Below are positions 25,801-34,334 of a stretch of 34,826 nt of DNA, in pieces. Both the position numbers and the translations under genes were made by a program. Every line of letters starts with the position of its first letter. Within the stretch, counting starts at the first letter, position 1. Origin of the DNA: an uncultured Acidimicrobiales bacterium (GTDB taxonomy: Bacteria; Actinomycetota; Acidimicrobiia; Acidimicrobiales; UBA10347); assembly GCA_937941245.1 (NCBI GenBank), contig CALDYC010000077.1, forward strand, positions 1 through 34,826. Reading direction: 5' to 3'. The notes under the pieces are model-generated. The model had not been told where the DNA came from. It was given only the letters and a program-made list of their open reading frames with translations, and searched no databases.

Positions 25801-26910
25801 ATGATCGACTTCTCGACTGACATCGCCGCACAACGCAAGCGACTCAACGAAGCTGCGCAGTACCTACGCATCGACGAATTGCGCGAGCGTCGCCCTGAAC
25901 TTGAAGATGCCGCTGCGCGTCCCGACTTGTGGGATGACCCGGAACGGGCCCGTCTCGTCACCGGCGAACTCGCTGGCGTTATCGACGACCTCAATACGTG
26001 GGACAAGCTGAGCGAGTCGCTCGACGAAGCCGAGACGCTTCAGGAACTTGGCGACGAGGCTGGCGACGATTCTCTCGAAGCGGAAATTCGTGCCCTCGTC
26101 GATGCCGCAGCACGCTCGTTTGACGAGCTTGAGCTTCGGTCCCTTCTCGCGGGCGAGTACGACGAGCGCGATGTCGTGGTCTCGTTGCAGTCAGGCGAAG
26201 GCGGAACCGATGCCCAAGATTGGGCCGAGATGTTGCTTCGCATATACCTAAAATGGGCCGACCAGCGCGGCTTTAGCGTGACCGTTGAATCGGCTCACGA
26301 AGGAAGCGAAGCCGGGCTCACCTCGGCCGAAGTGACGATCAGTGGCCGCTATGCCTATGGCTGGATGCGAAGCGAGAACGGCGTGCATCGGCTCGTGCGC
26401 ATTTCCCCGTTCAACAAAGAAGGAAAACGCCAGACCGCCTTTGCGTCGATCAGTGTCGTTCCATTGTTCGATGAGTTGAACGACGAGGTTGAGGTCGACG
26501 AAACCGATCTGCGCATCGACACCTACCGCAGCTCCGGTGCTGGTGGACAGCACGTGAATGTGACCGACTCGGCGGTGCGGATCACCCACCTGCCTACTGG
26601 CACCGTGACGTCATGTCAGAACGAACGCAGCCAACACCAGAACAAAGACCGAGCGATGACCATGCTCAAGGCAAAGTTGTTGGACCTCGAACGCAAAAAG
26701 CGAGACGCAGAGATCGCAGAGATCGCAGGCGAGTCACAGAATGTAGGTTTCGGAAGCCAAATCCGCAGCTATGTGCTGCAGCCGTATGAAATGGTCAAGG
26801 ACCTTCGAAGCGAGTTCGAAACTGGCGATGTGGCTGGCGTACTCGGTGGCGGTGTGCAACCGTTCATGGAGGCGTACCTGCGTCATATGCGGGCCAACGG
26901 CGAGAGCTAA
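25801..26910 (+). CDS. prfB: Peptide chain release factor 2, single frame
   Basis: The 369-residue product carries the RF2 tripeptide SPF (202-204, in RISPFNKEGKRQTAF), which recognises UGA and UAA, and the catalytic GGQ at 248-250 in SGAGGQHVNVTDSA. Many bacteria control RF2 by a UGA and +1 shift near codon 26; here the frame is continuous from ATG 25801, so this autoregulation is absent, as in other actinobacteria. It follows secA by 9 bases and is probably cotranscribed. The next gene, ftsE, lies after a 115-base gap that contains inverted repeats. Confidence 0.98.
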   Translation: MIDFSTDIAAQRKRLNEAAQYLRIDELRERRPELEDAAARPDLWDDPERARLVTGELAGVIDDLNTWDKLSESLDEAETLQELGDEAGDDSLEAEIRALVDAAARSFDELELRSLLAGEYDERDVVVSLQSGEGGTDAQDWAEMLLRIYLKWADQRGFSVTVESAHEGSEAGLTSAEVTISGRYAYGWMRSENGVHRLVRISPFNKEGKRQTAFASISVVPLFDELNDEVEVDETDLRIDTYRSSGAGGQHVNVTDSAVRITHLPTGTVTSCQNERSQHQNKDRAMTMLKAKLLDLERKKRDAEIAEIAGESQNVGFGSQIRSYVLQPYEMVKDLRSEFETGDVAGVLGGGVQPFMEAYLRHMRANGES

Positions 26911-26974
26911 ATCTGTACCCGAGGTGCCCGCAATATGGCGCCCAATACGACTATGGTTTGGCGGTTCGCAAGGC

Positions 26975-26996
26975 GTCACGTGACCGAGTTGGTCAC
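26975..26996. promoter_or_regulatory. Overlapping inverted repeats in the prfB-ftsE gap
   Basis: GTCACGTGAC (26975-26984) is a perfect 10-base palindrome. It overlaps a second inverted repeat, GTGACC-N5-GGTCAC (26980-26985 and 26991-26996). The pair lies 30-50 bases before the ftsE start and looks like a dimer-protein operator. No clear ribosome binding site or -10 box for ftsE is visible. The rest of the 115-base gap shows nothing else I can name. Confidence 0.5.
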
Positions 26997-27025
26997 CCCT
27001 GCTGTCGGGACGGAACACACCCACC

Positions 27026-27703
27026 ATGATCAAACTTGAGAATGTTTCGAAGGTATACAAGGGCGACGTCGTCGCGCTGCGCAACATCACGTGTGAGATC
27101 CAGAAGGGCGAGTTCGTTTTTCTCGTCGGCCCGTCCGGTTCTGGCAAATCGACGTTCATGCGCCTACTCAATAAAGAAGAGACTCCCGATAGTGGCGTCA
27201 TCTATGTGGCAGGCAAAGACATTGGTCGTCTGAGTGGCTGGCGCGTGCCGTTCCTTCGCCGCAATATCGGGGCGATCTTCCAGGACTTCAAGCTTCTCGA
27301 CAACCGCACCGTGTCACAGAATGTGGCCTTTGCTCTCGAGGTCATCGGCCGTCCTCGTCATGTGATCCAGACCCAGGTGCCAGCGATCCTTGAACTGGTC
27401 GGTCTTAGCAAAAAGGCCGACAACTACCCTGAAGAACTGTCGGGCGGCGAGCAACAGCGAGTGTCGATTGCTCGGGCGTTCGTCAACCGACCGCTGATCC
27501 TGCTCGCTGACGAACCGACTGGCAACCTTGACCCCGCGACATCAGTCGGCATCATGAAGCTGCTCGATCGCATTAACAAGACCGGAACAACTGTTGTTAT
27601 GGCCACCCACGATCGCGGCATTGTCGACACCATGCGCAAACGCGTCGTTGAGCTTGATCACGGCACGCTTGCCCGTGACCAAGCCCGCGGCGTCTACGAG
27701 TAG
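27026..27703 (+). CDS. ftsE: Cell division ATP-binding protein FtsE
   Basis: The 225-residue ABC ATPase has Walker [10 protein letters not shown] (35-43), Q-loop [13 protein letters not shown], signature [14 protein letters not shown], Walker [13 protein letters not shown] and H-loop ATHDRGIVD. FtsE and FtsX form a membrane complex that couples ATP hydrolysis to activation of peptidoglycan hydrolases at the division site. The order prfB, ftsE, ftsX is typical of actinobacteria. ftsX begins 6 bases downstream and an M23 endopeptidase gene follows, which fits the known function. Confidence 0.97.
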   Translation: MIKLENVSKVYKGDVVALRNITCEIQKGEFVFLVGPSGSGKSTFMRLLNKEETPDSGVIYVAGKDIGRLSGWRVPFLRRNIGAIFQDFKLLDNRTVSQNVAFALEVIGRPRHVIQTQVPAILELVGLSKKADNYPEELSGGEQQRVSIARAFVNRPLILLADEPTGNLDPATSVGIMKLLDRINKTGTTVVMATHDRGIVDTMRKRVVELDHGTLARDQARGVYE

Positions 27704-27709
27704 ATCACT

Positions 27710-28600
27710 ATGAACTTCCGCATCGGCAACCTTGGGCGAGAGCTCAGCTACAGCATCCGGCGAAGTCCCAGCCTGTTCATCGGCACACTCGTGACGATTC
27801 TCATTTCGCTGACGGTCCTCGGCGGAGGGCTTGTCGTTCGCGAAGCGGTGAACGAGGCAACTGCTCGTTGGCAAGACGATGTTGAGTTCATTGTCTTTAT
27901 GGACCCCGAAGCAAGCGCGCCAGAGATCAACGCAATCAGCGCAAGCTTGAGTTCCAACCCAGAAATCGATCGGTTTCAATTTGTCGACAAAGAAGCGGCC
28001 TTTCTTGAGTTCCAGACGTTGTTCAGCAACTCCGAACAGCTCGCCGACAGTCTGAGCGTGCAGGACATGCCCGTGTCATTCCGGGTGGTACCTGTCGACC
28101 CCGACGCCGCAATTGTCGAAACACTCGCTGATGACTATCGCGAGCAGGCCGGTGTCCTCGACGTCGCTGCAGCCGTCGACACCATCCGCCAAATCGAAGG
28201 CATCACCGGCAAGATCAATCAGGTGTTCACGGTCGTTGGGCTGTTGCTGCTGCTCTCAGCGTTGCTGCTCGTCTACAACACCATTCGCACGACGATCTTC
28301 GCTCGCCGGCGCGAAGTCGAAGTTATGCGGCTCGTCGGTGCATCGAACTGGTACATCCGAGCCCCGTTCATGACCGAGGGCGTGTTGCAGGGTTTGCTGG
28401 GCGGACTCATCACCTATCCATTCCTGCTTTGGTGGAACGGCTTTCTATCCAATCTCGAAGAGGACGGTTTGGCTCTCTTCGCCAGCCTTCAAGCCCCAAG
28501 CGGTGACATGCTTTGGATCTGGTTGCTGATGACTGCCCTCGGGGCCGTTATTGGTGCGATTGCGTCCACCGTTGCCCTGTCCCGGTTCCTGGACGTCTGA
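27710..28600 (+). CDS. ftsX: Cell division protein FtsX
   Basis: The 296-residue product has the FtsX topology: a membrane segment near 20-45 (FIGTLVTILISLTVLGGG), a large extracytoplasmic loop (about 50-165, including VEFIVFMDPEASAPEI and AFLEFQTLFSNSEQLADSL), and three further segments, near INQVFTVVGLLLLLSALLL, GVLQGLLGGLITYPFLLWW and LLMTALGAVIGAIASTVAL. The extracytoplasmic loop is where FtsX contacts the hydrolase or its activator. It is coupled to ftsE. The M23 gene starts 30 bases after its stop, so all three probably form one transcript. Confidence 0.95.
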   Translation: MNFRIGNLGRELSYSIRRSPSLFIGTLVTILISLTVLGGGLVVREAVNEATARWQDDVEFIVFMDPEASAPEINAISASLSSNPEIDRFQFVDKEAAFLEFQTLFSNSEQLADSLSVQDMPVSFRVVPVDPDAAIVETLADDYREQAGVLDVAAAVDTIRQIEGITGKINQVFTVVGLLLLLSALLLVYNTIRTTIFARRREVEVMRLVGASNWYIRAPFMTEGVLQGLLGGLITYPFLLWWNGFLSNLEEDGLALFASLQAPSGDMLWIWLLMTALGAVIGAIASTVALSRFLDV

Positions 28601-28630
28601 CGCCCCCATTTTGTTCTGAGGTTCGCGGCC

Positions 28631-30802
28631 ATGGCCGATCACATCTTCACAGGCTGCGGGGCAAAGGCGGCGGGGGTGTTTGGATGTTTCCTCGCGCTCG
28701 TGGTGTCGTTGGTGGTGCCGGCCACAGTCGGACCGTCAGATGCGTCGGCCAGCTTGCAGATCGAATGTCCGGGTGACCTGGTGCCCAGCGACGACGGGTT
28801 GTCCTGTCAGGTCGTTGACGACGAACCCGACAGCCCATCTGGCATCGGCTGTATCGACGGTCAGGTGCTTGACGAGACCGGACTGGCATGCATCGCCGAT
28901 CCTGGCCCCGACAGCGATGACGCCGATGACGACAGTGACGGGACTGAAGACCCTGACGCCGATGAGAGCGAACCCGACGAATCGCCGTGCGACGAGGGCT
29001 TTGAGCTCGGCGCAGACGGCGAGACGTGCGTCGCGGTGCTGGCGCCCTGTGGCAGCGGAAAGATCCGCGACGACACCGGCGAGTGCGTGCGATCGTTCAC
29101 CTGTCCCGAGGGCCAGATCCTGCAGAGCGACCGGTTGTCGTGCAGTACGAGCGGTTGTCCCGAGGGCCAGATCATCTCTCTCGATGGACAACGATGTATT
29201 GCCCCAGAGCCGCGTTGTCCTGATGGCACGCTTCGTCCCGTGGGTGGTGCGTGTCTCGAAGTCGTGATTGACGACGCAGAGGGTGCCGATAGCGGCGAGG
29301 TCACTGTCCGGTGTGCGACCGGTGACACCTACTGTCAGGCTCTCGTCAAACGTTGTGCCGAAGACCGCGCCGCCGGCAACCTCAGCGACACTGATTGTGC
29401 CGATCCCCGCCAGTCATGCGACAACGACGGGACCGCTATCGACGATTGCGAAGCACAGAACGCCCGGCTCCTTGACTGCGCGAGCCGCCAAGACGGTGAC
29501 AGCGATGAAGGCTGCGAGGACCTCTGCCCGCCGCTGCACGAGCTCAATGGCACCGGGCAGTGCATCGAGTTCCTTGATCCGACCCATCCGTGCGTCTCGT
29601 TTGGAGCTGTTCCTGCAAGCGTCACGACGAACGAACAACTGAACGACTACTCGTTTTTGGCCGGAACCGGGCAATGTGTGACTCGGTGGGAGTTTTTGCG
29701 CCGACTCGGGAACTTTGAGGCAGCCGCCGAAGCCGAGGCGGATGCGCTTGCGCAGCTGCGCTCAACGACCAGTTCATACCTCGACCTCGGGCGCGAGCTC
29801 GACGCGCTCGACGCAGAACTTTCGCTTGCTGAAGGTTCCGTGACCGACCTGCGTGACCGGGCCGCGACCGCCGACGAGCGGCGCCGCTTGGCCGAGCAAC
29901 GTCTGGATGAGACTCGAGTCTTGCTCGAAGAAGAGCAGGAACGGCTCAAGACCGAAGCCGTCGGGTTCTTCATTGGCGGCGGCGACGATGCCGTTGCGGG
30001 GGCAGTTCTGACCGCGTCGAATCTGACCGAGATCCGACTGGCTCAGGCGTATGGCCGGGCACTGACCAGGGGACAGGCCCAGTCAGTTGCTCGAATCAGC
30101 GAACTTGAGCGCGTCAACGCCGATCTGGTAGCGGCGCTCGAATCGACAATCTCTGACGTCGAACAGTCGCTCGTCCAGGCTCGAGCCCGTCAAGCTGATG
30201 TGGTGTCGCTGGTCGCTTCGGCCGAAGATCTTCGTTCAGAACAAGATGCGCTTCGTGACGAAGAGGCGCAGCTCGTATCGGACTTACGGGCCGACAAGGC
30301 TGTGTTCGCCCAGCAGCTGGGCGTCTTTGATCAGGCCTCGCGCGAGATTGCTGACATCGTCGGAGAATCCGAGTTTCTCGTCACACAGTTTGCCGAGTTC
30401 GATGGTCTGTTCTCGCACCCGCTGATACCGCCAGACGTATCTTCGGGCTTCGGGCCCCGGTTGCATCCAATCCTGGGCTACGTGCGAAATCACGACGGTC
30501 TTGACTACAGCGCCAACTTTGGCGATTCGATCTACGCAGCCGCGCCCGGTGTTGTCGAGGTTGCGGCCCCGTTCGGTGGCTACGGCCGCACGGTCGTGAT
30601 CAACCACGGTGAGGGCAATCTCACGCTTTACGCCCATCTCAGTGTGATCGCAGCTGAGCCCGGCGAGACGATCGAACGGGGCGATGTGATTGGATTCGTG
30701 GGCTCAAGTGGTCTATCGACGGGCCCACATCTGCATTTCGAAATTTGGGTCGACGGAGAAACTGCTGTTGACCCACTTCCGTATCTACCGGTCGAGGACT
30801 AA
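28631..30802 (+). CDS. Secreted M23 endopeptidase with cysteine-module N-terminus and coiled coils
   Basis: The 723-residue product has a signal peptide (hydrophobic core at about 14-38), seven short modules of pattern C-x2-G-x9/10-C at 46-208, an acidic linker at 91-117, a further Cys-rich region to 349, long coiled coils (about 360-445 and 486-575), and a LytM/M23 domain at 598-720. The domain has both zinc motifs, HDGLD (H621, D625) and HLHFE (H700, H702), plus the catalytic histidine in LYAHLS (H669), so unlike EnvC it should be enzymatically active on peptidoglycan cross-bridges. Position after ftsEX and coiled coils point to an FtsEX-controlled hydrolase, comparable in role (not in domain) to mycobacterial RipC. 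Twenty-six cysteines lie between 46 and 349; they imply disulfides outside the membrane. ATG 28631 has a GAGG ribosome binding site. Confidence 0.93.
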   Translation: MADHIFTGCGAKAAGVFGCFLALVVSLVVPATVGPSDASASLQIECPGDLVPSDDGLSCQVVDDEPDSPSGIGCIDGQVLDETGLACIADPGPDSDDADDDSDGTEDPDADESEPDESPCDEGFELGADGETCVAVLAPCGSGKIRDDTGECVRSFTCPEGQILQSDRLSCSTSGCPEGQIISLDGQRCIAPEPRCPDGTLRPVGGACLEVVIDDAEGADSGEVTVRCATGDTYCQALVKRCAEDRAAGNLSDTDCADPRQSCDNDGTAIDDCEAQNARLLDCASRQDGDSDEGCEDLCPPLHELNGTGQCIEFLDPTHPCVSFGAVPASVTTNEQLNDYSFLAGTGQCVTRWEFLRRLGNFEAAAEAEADALAQLRSTTSSYLDLGRELDALDAELSLAEGSVTDLRDRAATADERRRLAEQRLDETRVLLEEEQERLKTEAVGFFIGGGDDAVAGAVLTASNLTEIRLAQAYGRALTRGQAQSVARISELERVNADLVAALESTISDVEQSLVQARARQADVVSLVASAEDLRSEQDALRDEEAQLVSDLRADKAVFAQQLGVFDQASREIADIVGESEFLVTQFAEFDGLFSHPLIPPDVSSGFGPRLHPILGYVRNHDGLDYSANFGDSIYAAAPGVVEVAAPFGGYGRTVVINHGEGNLTLYAHLSVIAAEPGETIERGDVIGFVGSSGLSTGPHLHFEIWVDGETAVDPLPYLPVED
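29102..29173 (+). repeat. 18-base exact repeat coding for a cysteine module
   Basis: The same 18 bases occur at 29102-29119 and 29156-29173, spaced 54 bases (18 codons), encoding the CPEGQI part of two successive modules (C158 and C176). This shows recent or conserved internal duplication in the M23 gene. Confidence 0.85.
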
Positions 30803-30833
30803 CCTTCAGTCCGTATCCAAATTTGGGGGAATC

Positions 30834-31922
30834 ATGCCGCACAAGGTGCAAGGTGTCGTCGCACGAGCAGTCGGCGAGCCGGTCACGCTCGAAACGATCA
30901 TCGTCCCTGATCCCGGGCCGGGCGAAGCACTCGTCAAGGTCCAAGCCTGTGGCGTCTGCCATACCGACCTGCACTACCGCGAGGGCGGCATCAACGACGA
31001 ATTTCCGTTTCTGCTCGGGCACGAAGCCGCAGGCGTGGTCGAAGCCGTCGGTGGTGATGTCACTGATGTGGCGCCGGGCGACTACGTGATCTTGAACTGG
31101 CGAGCGGTGTGTGGCAACTGCCGGGCATGCAACCGAGGCGACGCGCAGTACTGCTTCAACACCCACAACGCCACCCAGAAAATGACCCTCGAGGATGGCA
31201 CCGAGCTCAGTCCTGCTCTCGGTATCGGCGCGTTCGCAGAAAAGACGCTGGTTGCTGCAGGACAGTGCACCAAGGTTGACCCGACAGCTAGCCCGGCCGC
31301 GGCTGGGCTGCTTGGCTGTGGCGTGATGGCTGGTATCGGTGCTGCGATCAATACCGGCGAGGTCGGACGCGGTGACTCGGTCGCGGTTATCGGCTGCGGA
31401 GGCGTAGGCAACGCCGCGGTGTGTGGAAGCGAACTTGCTGGCGCAGCCACGATCATTGCGGTCGACGTCGACGATCAGAAACTTGCCTGGGCTAAAGAGT
31501 TCGGCGCAACCCACACGATCAATGCAACGACGGAGGACGTCGTGGAACGCATTCGGGAACTCACGGGGGGCAACGGTGCCGACGTCGTCATCGAAGCGGT
31601 CGGACTTCCTGCGACCTATGAGCAGGCGTTCTACGCCCGAGATCTCGCCGGCACCGTGGTATTGGTCGGTGTCCCGACGCCCGATATGAAGATCGAGCTT
31701 CCGCTGATCGACGTATTCGGTCGCGGCGGGTCGCTGAAATCGTCGTGGTATGGCGACTGTCTGCCGAGCAGGGATTTTCCTATGCTCATCGACCTCTATC
31801 TGCAGGGCCGGCTCAATCTCGATGGCTTTGTGTCAGAGACGATCGGCCTGGGTGACGTCGAAGAAGCGTTCCACAAGATGGAACGCGGCGAAGTGCTCCG
31901 CTCGGTCGTCGAGATTGTCTGA
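30834..31922 (+). CDS. mscR: S-(hydroxymethyl)mycothiol dehydrogenase
   Basis: The 362-residue product is a zinc-dependent medium-chain alcohol dehydrogenase. It reads very like mycobacterial and corynebacterial Msc[55 protein letters not shown], the NAD-binding [11 protein letters not shown] and the C-terminal [20 protein letters not shown]. Ligands visible are catalytic C42 with H63 and E64, and structural C93, C96, C99 and C107. It oxidises the adduct of formaldehyde with mycothiol, and often also acts as an S-nitrosomycothiol reductase, so the host makes mycothiol. ATG 30834 is preferred over the frame's earlier start because GGGGGA stands 5 nt upstream and the N-terminus fits. Its stop overlaps the downstream remnant. 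Confidence 0.95.
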   Translation: MPHKVQGVVARAVGEPVTLETIIVPDPGPGEALVKVQACGVCHTDLHYREGGINDEFPFLLGHEAAGVVEAVGGDVTDVAPGDYVILNWRAVCGNCRACNRGDAQYCFNTHNATQKMTLEDGTELSPALGIGAFAEKTLVAAGQCTKVDPTASPAAAGLLGCGVMAGIGAAINTGEVGRGDSVAVIGCGGVGNAAVCGSELAGAATIIAVDVDDQKLAWAKEFGATHTINATTEDVVERIRELTGGNGADVVIEAVGLPATYEQAFYARDLAGTVVLVGVPTPDMKIELPLIDVFGRGGSLKSSWYGDCLPSRDFPMLIDLYLQGRLNLDGFVSETIGLGDVEEAFHKMERGEVLRSVVEIV

Positions 31923-32466
31923 ACCTGCACAATGGCACGCGGCCACGCTGGTCGCCGATTCGTGTTGGCAGCGCGAATGGACCGCAACCGAGATCGACGC
32001 TCTCTTGGGCTGGGTGGATCAGGTGGGCCCAGCGAACATCGTTGCGTATCCCAATCATTTGGCGGAATTCACCTGGTCGGGCCAACAGCTGACCTGTATG
32101 TATCAACGCCAGTACATCGAGTCGGCGTCGCGTTTCGCTGATGCGCCGACGATCGATGCCGAGTATCGCCAAGCTCTCGACCTGTTTGACGAGCTTCTCA
32201 ACGACCCCCGGTTCTATGTGCAGATGACGTTTGAACCTGGGGACATGCAGTTCGTCCACAATCACTCGTTGTTGCACGACCGGACTCGTTTCGTCGACCA
32301 CCTAGACCCGGCGGCTCGCCGCCACCTGTTGCGGCTGTGGATGTCGCTTCCAGGAGATCGGGAACTTGATCCGGTATTCGCTCAGCGTTATGGCAGCACG
32401 ACTGTCGGCGACCGCGGCGGTATCAGCGTGGGCAACGCGGTTCCGATCATTTCGCTCGAGCCTTAG
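31915..32466 (+). pseudogene. Internally deleted TauD/TfdA-type dioxygenase remnant
   Basis: The frame of 183 codons (TTG 31915) joins a short N-terminal piece (WHAATLVADSCWQREWTATEI) to the C-terminal half of a TauD/TfdA-like Fe(II)/2-oxoglutarate dioxygenase (TCMYQRQYIESASRFADAP, GDMQFVHNHSLLHDRTRFVD, AARRHLLRLWMSLPGDREL). The expected central part of about 150 residues, with the HxD iron ligands, is missing; the distal histidine and arginine (LLHDRT) remain. It is probably inactive. The junction is near VGPANIVAYPNHLAEF. The open frame without frameshift leaves the possibility that it is a short expressed protein. It overlaps the mscR stop codon. Confidence 0.7.
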
Positions 32467-32523
32467 GCGTTCAGATCTCAGTCGTTCGGGGCCCAGCCGC
32501 TCGAGCCGTAGGGGCTAGGGCCG

Positions 32524-33333
32524 CTACGCGTCGACGAAACCCCTGAACGGCAGCGAGTCGTCGCGGCGGAGCCAGTTCTCGTCCTGCCAGTCCGCAGTTC
32601 CGTCGACGACGTGCAGAGTAAATGCGTGTCGGGGATGCGCAGATCGGTTGCGATCGCTCCAATGTGGAAGCGCCCCGTCGAGCAGAATCAATGTGCCTGC
32701 AGAAGCCGGGAGAGCAACAGCCTGGTCGATCGGATAGCCAGTGTCATCGAAGACCGTGGTCGTAGCGACATTGCCTTCGCGCACAAATCTGGACTTCACG
32801 TCGAGTGCATGCCCACCCGGAATGGCCCACATGCAACCGTTCTCGGTGGTGGCATCGTCGATGGCGAACCACGCGCCAACAACCGAGCGCGGCTCAGTCC
32901 ACAGGAAGGAATGATCGGTGTGCCATGTGACTTCGCCGCCGATATTCGGATGCTTGAAGATGTACATCGACTGCACAAGCTGTGGCATGTGCATGCCGAG
33001 GTCAGCGAACGCTCCAGCAAGCTCAGGCGTGCGACAGAAGTCGGAAAACACCGGATCAAGGTCATGTAGCGCATGGCCCAATTTGTTCAAGCGTCGGCCC
33101 TCGGCCTCGAAGAAGCCGCGAATCTTGTCTCCGGATTCGAGAAACCACGGATCCTCGCCATGGGCTGGGTCAGTCGTCGAGAAGACGGTGCTCGCATCTT
33201 CTGCGATGGCCTGATCTTCGAGCTCGCCTGCACGCTGCCGAAGTGCGGTGAGCGAGGATTCGGCGACGAAGTTCTCGATGACGAGGTAGCCGTCGTCTCG
33301 AAAGGAAGTCAGTTGGGCAGCAGTGAGAACCAC
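32524..33333 (-). CDS. Phytanoyl-CoA dioxygenase (PhyH) family protein
   Basis: The 269-residue product begins with the family's FRDDGYLVIENFV and has iron ligands H138 and D140 in WHTDHSFLW, and the distal H224 with a following Arg (LPHWSDRNRS) that would bind 2-oxoglutarate. IPGGHALDVK is also typical. Members hydroxylate diverse small molecules such as fatty acyl-CoAs, ectoine or secondary metabolites; the substrate here is unknown. It starts with GTG 33333 without a good ribosome binding site, is divergent from the nucleoside hydrolase gene across 32 bases, and converges with the TauD-like remnant over 57 bases. Confidence 0.9.
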   Translation of the reverse strand: MVLTAAQLTSFRDDGYLVIENFVAESSLTALRQRAGELEDQAIAEDASTVFSTTDPAHGEDPWFLESGDKIRGFFEAEGRRLNKLGHALHDLDPVFSDFCRTPELAGAFADLGMHMPQLVQSMYIFKHPNIGGEVTWHTDHSFLWTEPRSVVGAWFAIDDATTENGCMWAIPGGHALDVKSRFVREGNVATTTVFDDTGYPIDQAVALPASAGTLILLDGALPHWSDRNRSAHPRHAFTLHVVDGTADWQDENWLRRDDSLPFRGFVDA

Positions 33334-33365
33334 GCTGATTTCATATCAGGCGCGAGACTGATTGC

Positions 33366-34295
33366 ATGATCTCTCTGGTGATTGATACCGATACGGGCAG
33401 TGACGACGCCATTGCTTTGCTGATGGCTGCGGCTCACCCGCAGGCGACCATCGCTGCGGTGACGACCGTTGCCGGCAACGTCGGACTAGCTCAGGCAACC
33501 CAAAATGCAGGCCGCACCCTCGAAGTCGCTGGACAGACGGAAATCGCTTTCTTCGTTGGCTGCGATCGTCCGTTGGTTCGCTCCCTCGAAACTGCGATCG
33601 ACGTGCACGGATCCGATGGTTTGGGCGACACCCACCAGCCTGTGACCACGATGGTGGCCAGTAGTGAGCACGCGGCGGCAGCGCTGGTGCGATTGGCTAG
33701 CGAATCGCCGGGCGAGCACACCCTGGTTGCGCTCGGGCCGCTGACCAACATCGCTGTGGCGCTTGCCATCGATCCTGATCTGCTGACCCGCTTCCGCTCA
33801 ACCGTCATTATGGGCGGTGCTCCCGACATGGTGGGCAATACCTCTGACATGGCGGAGTTCAACATCTGGGTTGACCCCGAGGCCGCCGCTCGGGTCTTCG
33901 CCGCACCTGGACACCGGGTGATGGTCGGGTGGAACGTTGCAACCTCGGCGGCGCTCGTGACGCCGGAACAACGTCAGGCTATGGGCGAGCTTGGCACGGC
34001 AGCAGGAGTATTTGCCCGAGATGTAACCGCAGTCGTCGAGTCCTTCTGTCATGAGCAACTCGGGTTGCCGGTGTTTGCGCTGCCGGATCCGATCGCCATT
34101 GCCATTGCGCTGGACCCCAAAATCGCGACACGGGTTGAGACACGGGGGATCCGCGTTGGGTTGAGCAACGATGCCCGAGGTGCCACGTTCCCGACGTGGG
34201 TCACCGACGACCTACCCGTGACTGACATCGTCTACGAAGCAGACGCCGAGGCTTTCGCCGCCCAGATGATGCAGGCACTCGCAACGCTCGATTGA
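33366..34295 (+). CDS. Inosine-uridine preferring nucleoside hydrolase family protein
   Basis: The 309-residue product has the calcium-binding N-terminal signature DTDTGSDDA (D7, D9, D14), VTTVAGNVGLAQATQNA, TLVALGPLTNIAVAL, IMGGAPDMVGNTSDMAEFNIWVDPEAA and a late catalytic region FALPDPIAIAIALDP. These enzymes split nucleosides into base and ribose for salvage. Purine or pyrimidine preference cannot be read. It converges with the ABC permease gene across 39 bases, and nucleoside uptake followed by hydrolysis would be a sensible pairing. Confidence 0.93.
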   Translation: MISLVIDTDTGSDDAIALLMAAAHPQATIAAVTTVAGNVGLAQATQNAGRTLEVAGQTEIAFFVGCDRPLVRSLETAIDVHGSDGLGDTHQPVTTMVASSEHAAAALVRLASESPGEHTLVALGPLTNIAVALAIDPDLLTRFRSTVIMGGAPDMVGNTSDMAEFNIWVDPEAAARVFAAPGHRVMVGWNVATSAALVTPEQRQAMGELGTAAGVFARDVTAVVESFCHEQLGLPVFALPDPIAIAIALDPKIATRVETRGIRVGLSNDARGATFPTWVTDDLPVTDIVYEADAEAFAAQMMQALATLD

Positions 34296-34334
34296 TCGGG
34301 TTCGTTCAGCGTCGTGCAGACAGTGACCGGCGCG

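Noticed and set aside
25801-25900. Programmed +1 frameshift in prfB
   Set aside because: The frame is continuous from the ATG with no in-frame UGA.
30690-30833. N-terminal extension of mscR
   Set aside because: It lies inside the M23 gene; ATG 30834 has a ribosome binding site and the family N-terminus.
28601-31000. smpB or tmRNA expected near ftsEX in some actinobacteria
   Set aside because: No matching frame or RNA-like sequence is seen; an M23 gene and mscR occupy the place.
32453-32523. Repeated CGCTCGAGCC motif between the TauD remnant and the PhyH gene
   Set aside because: Short imperfect repeat with only a weak CGTAG/CTACG pairing; no terminator can be supported.
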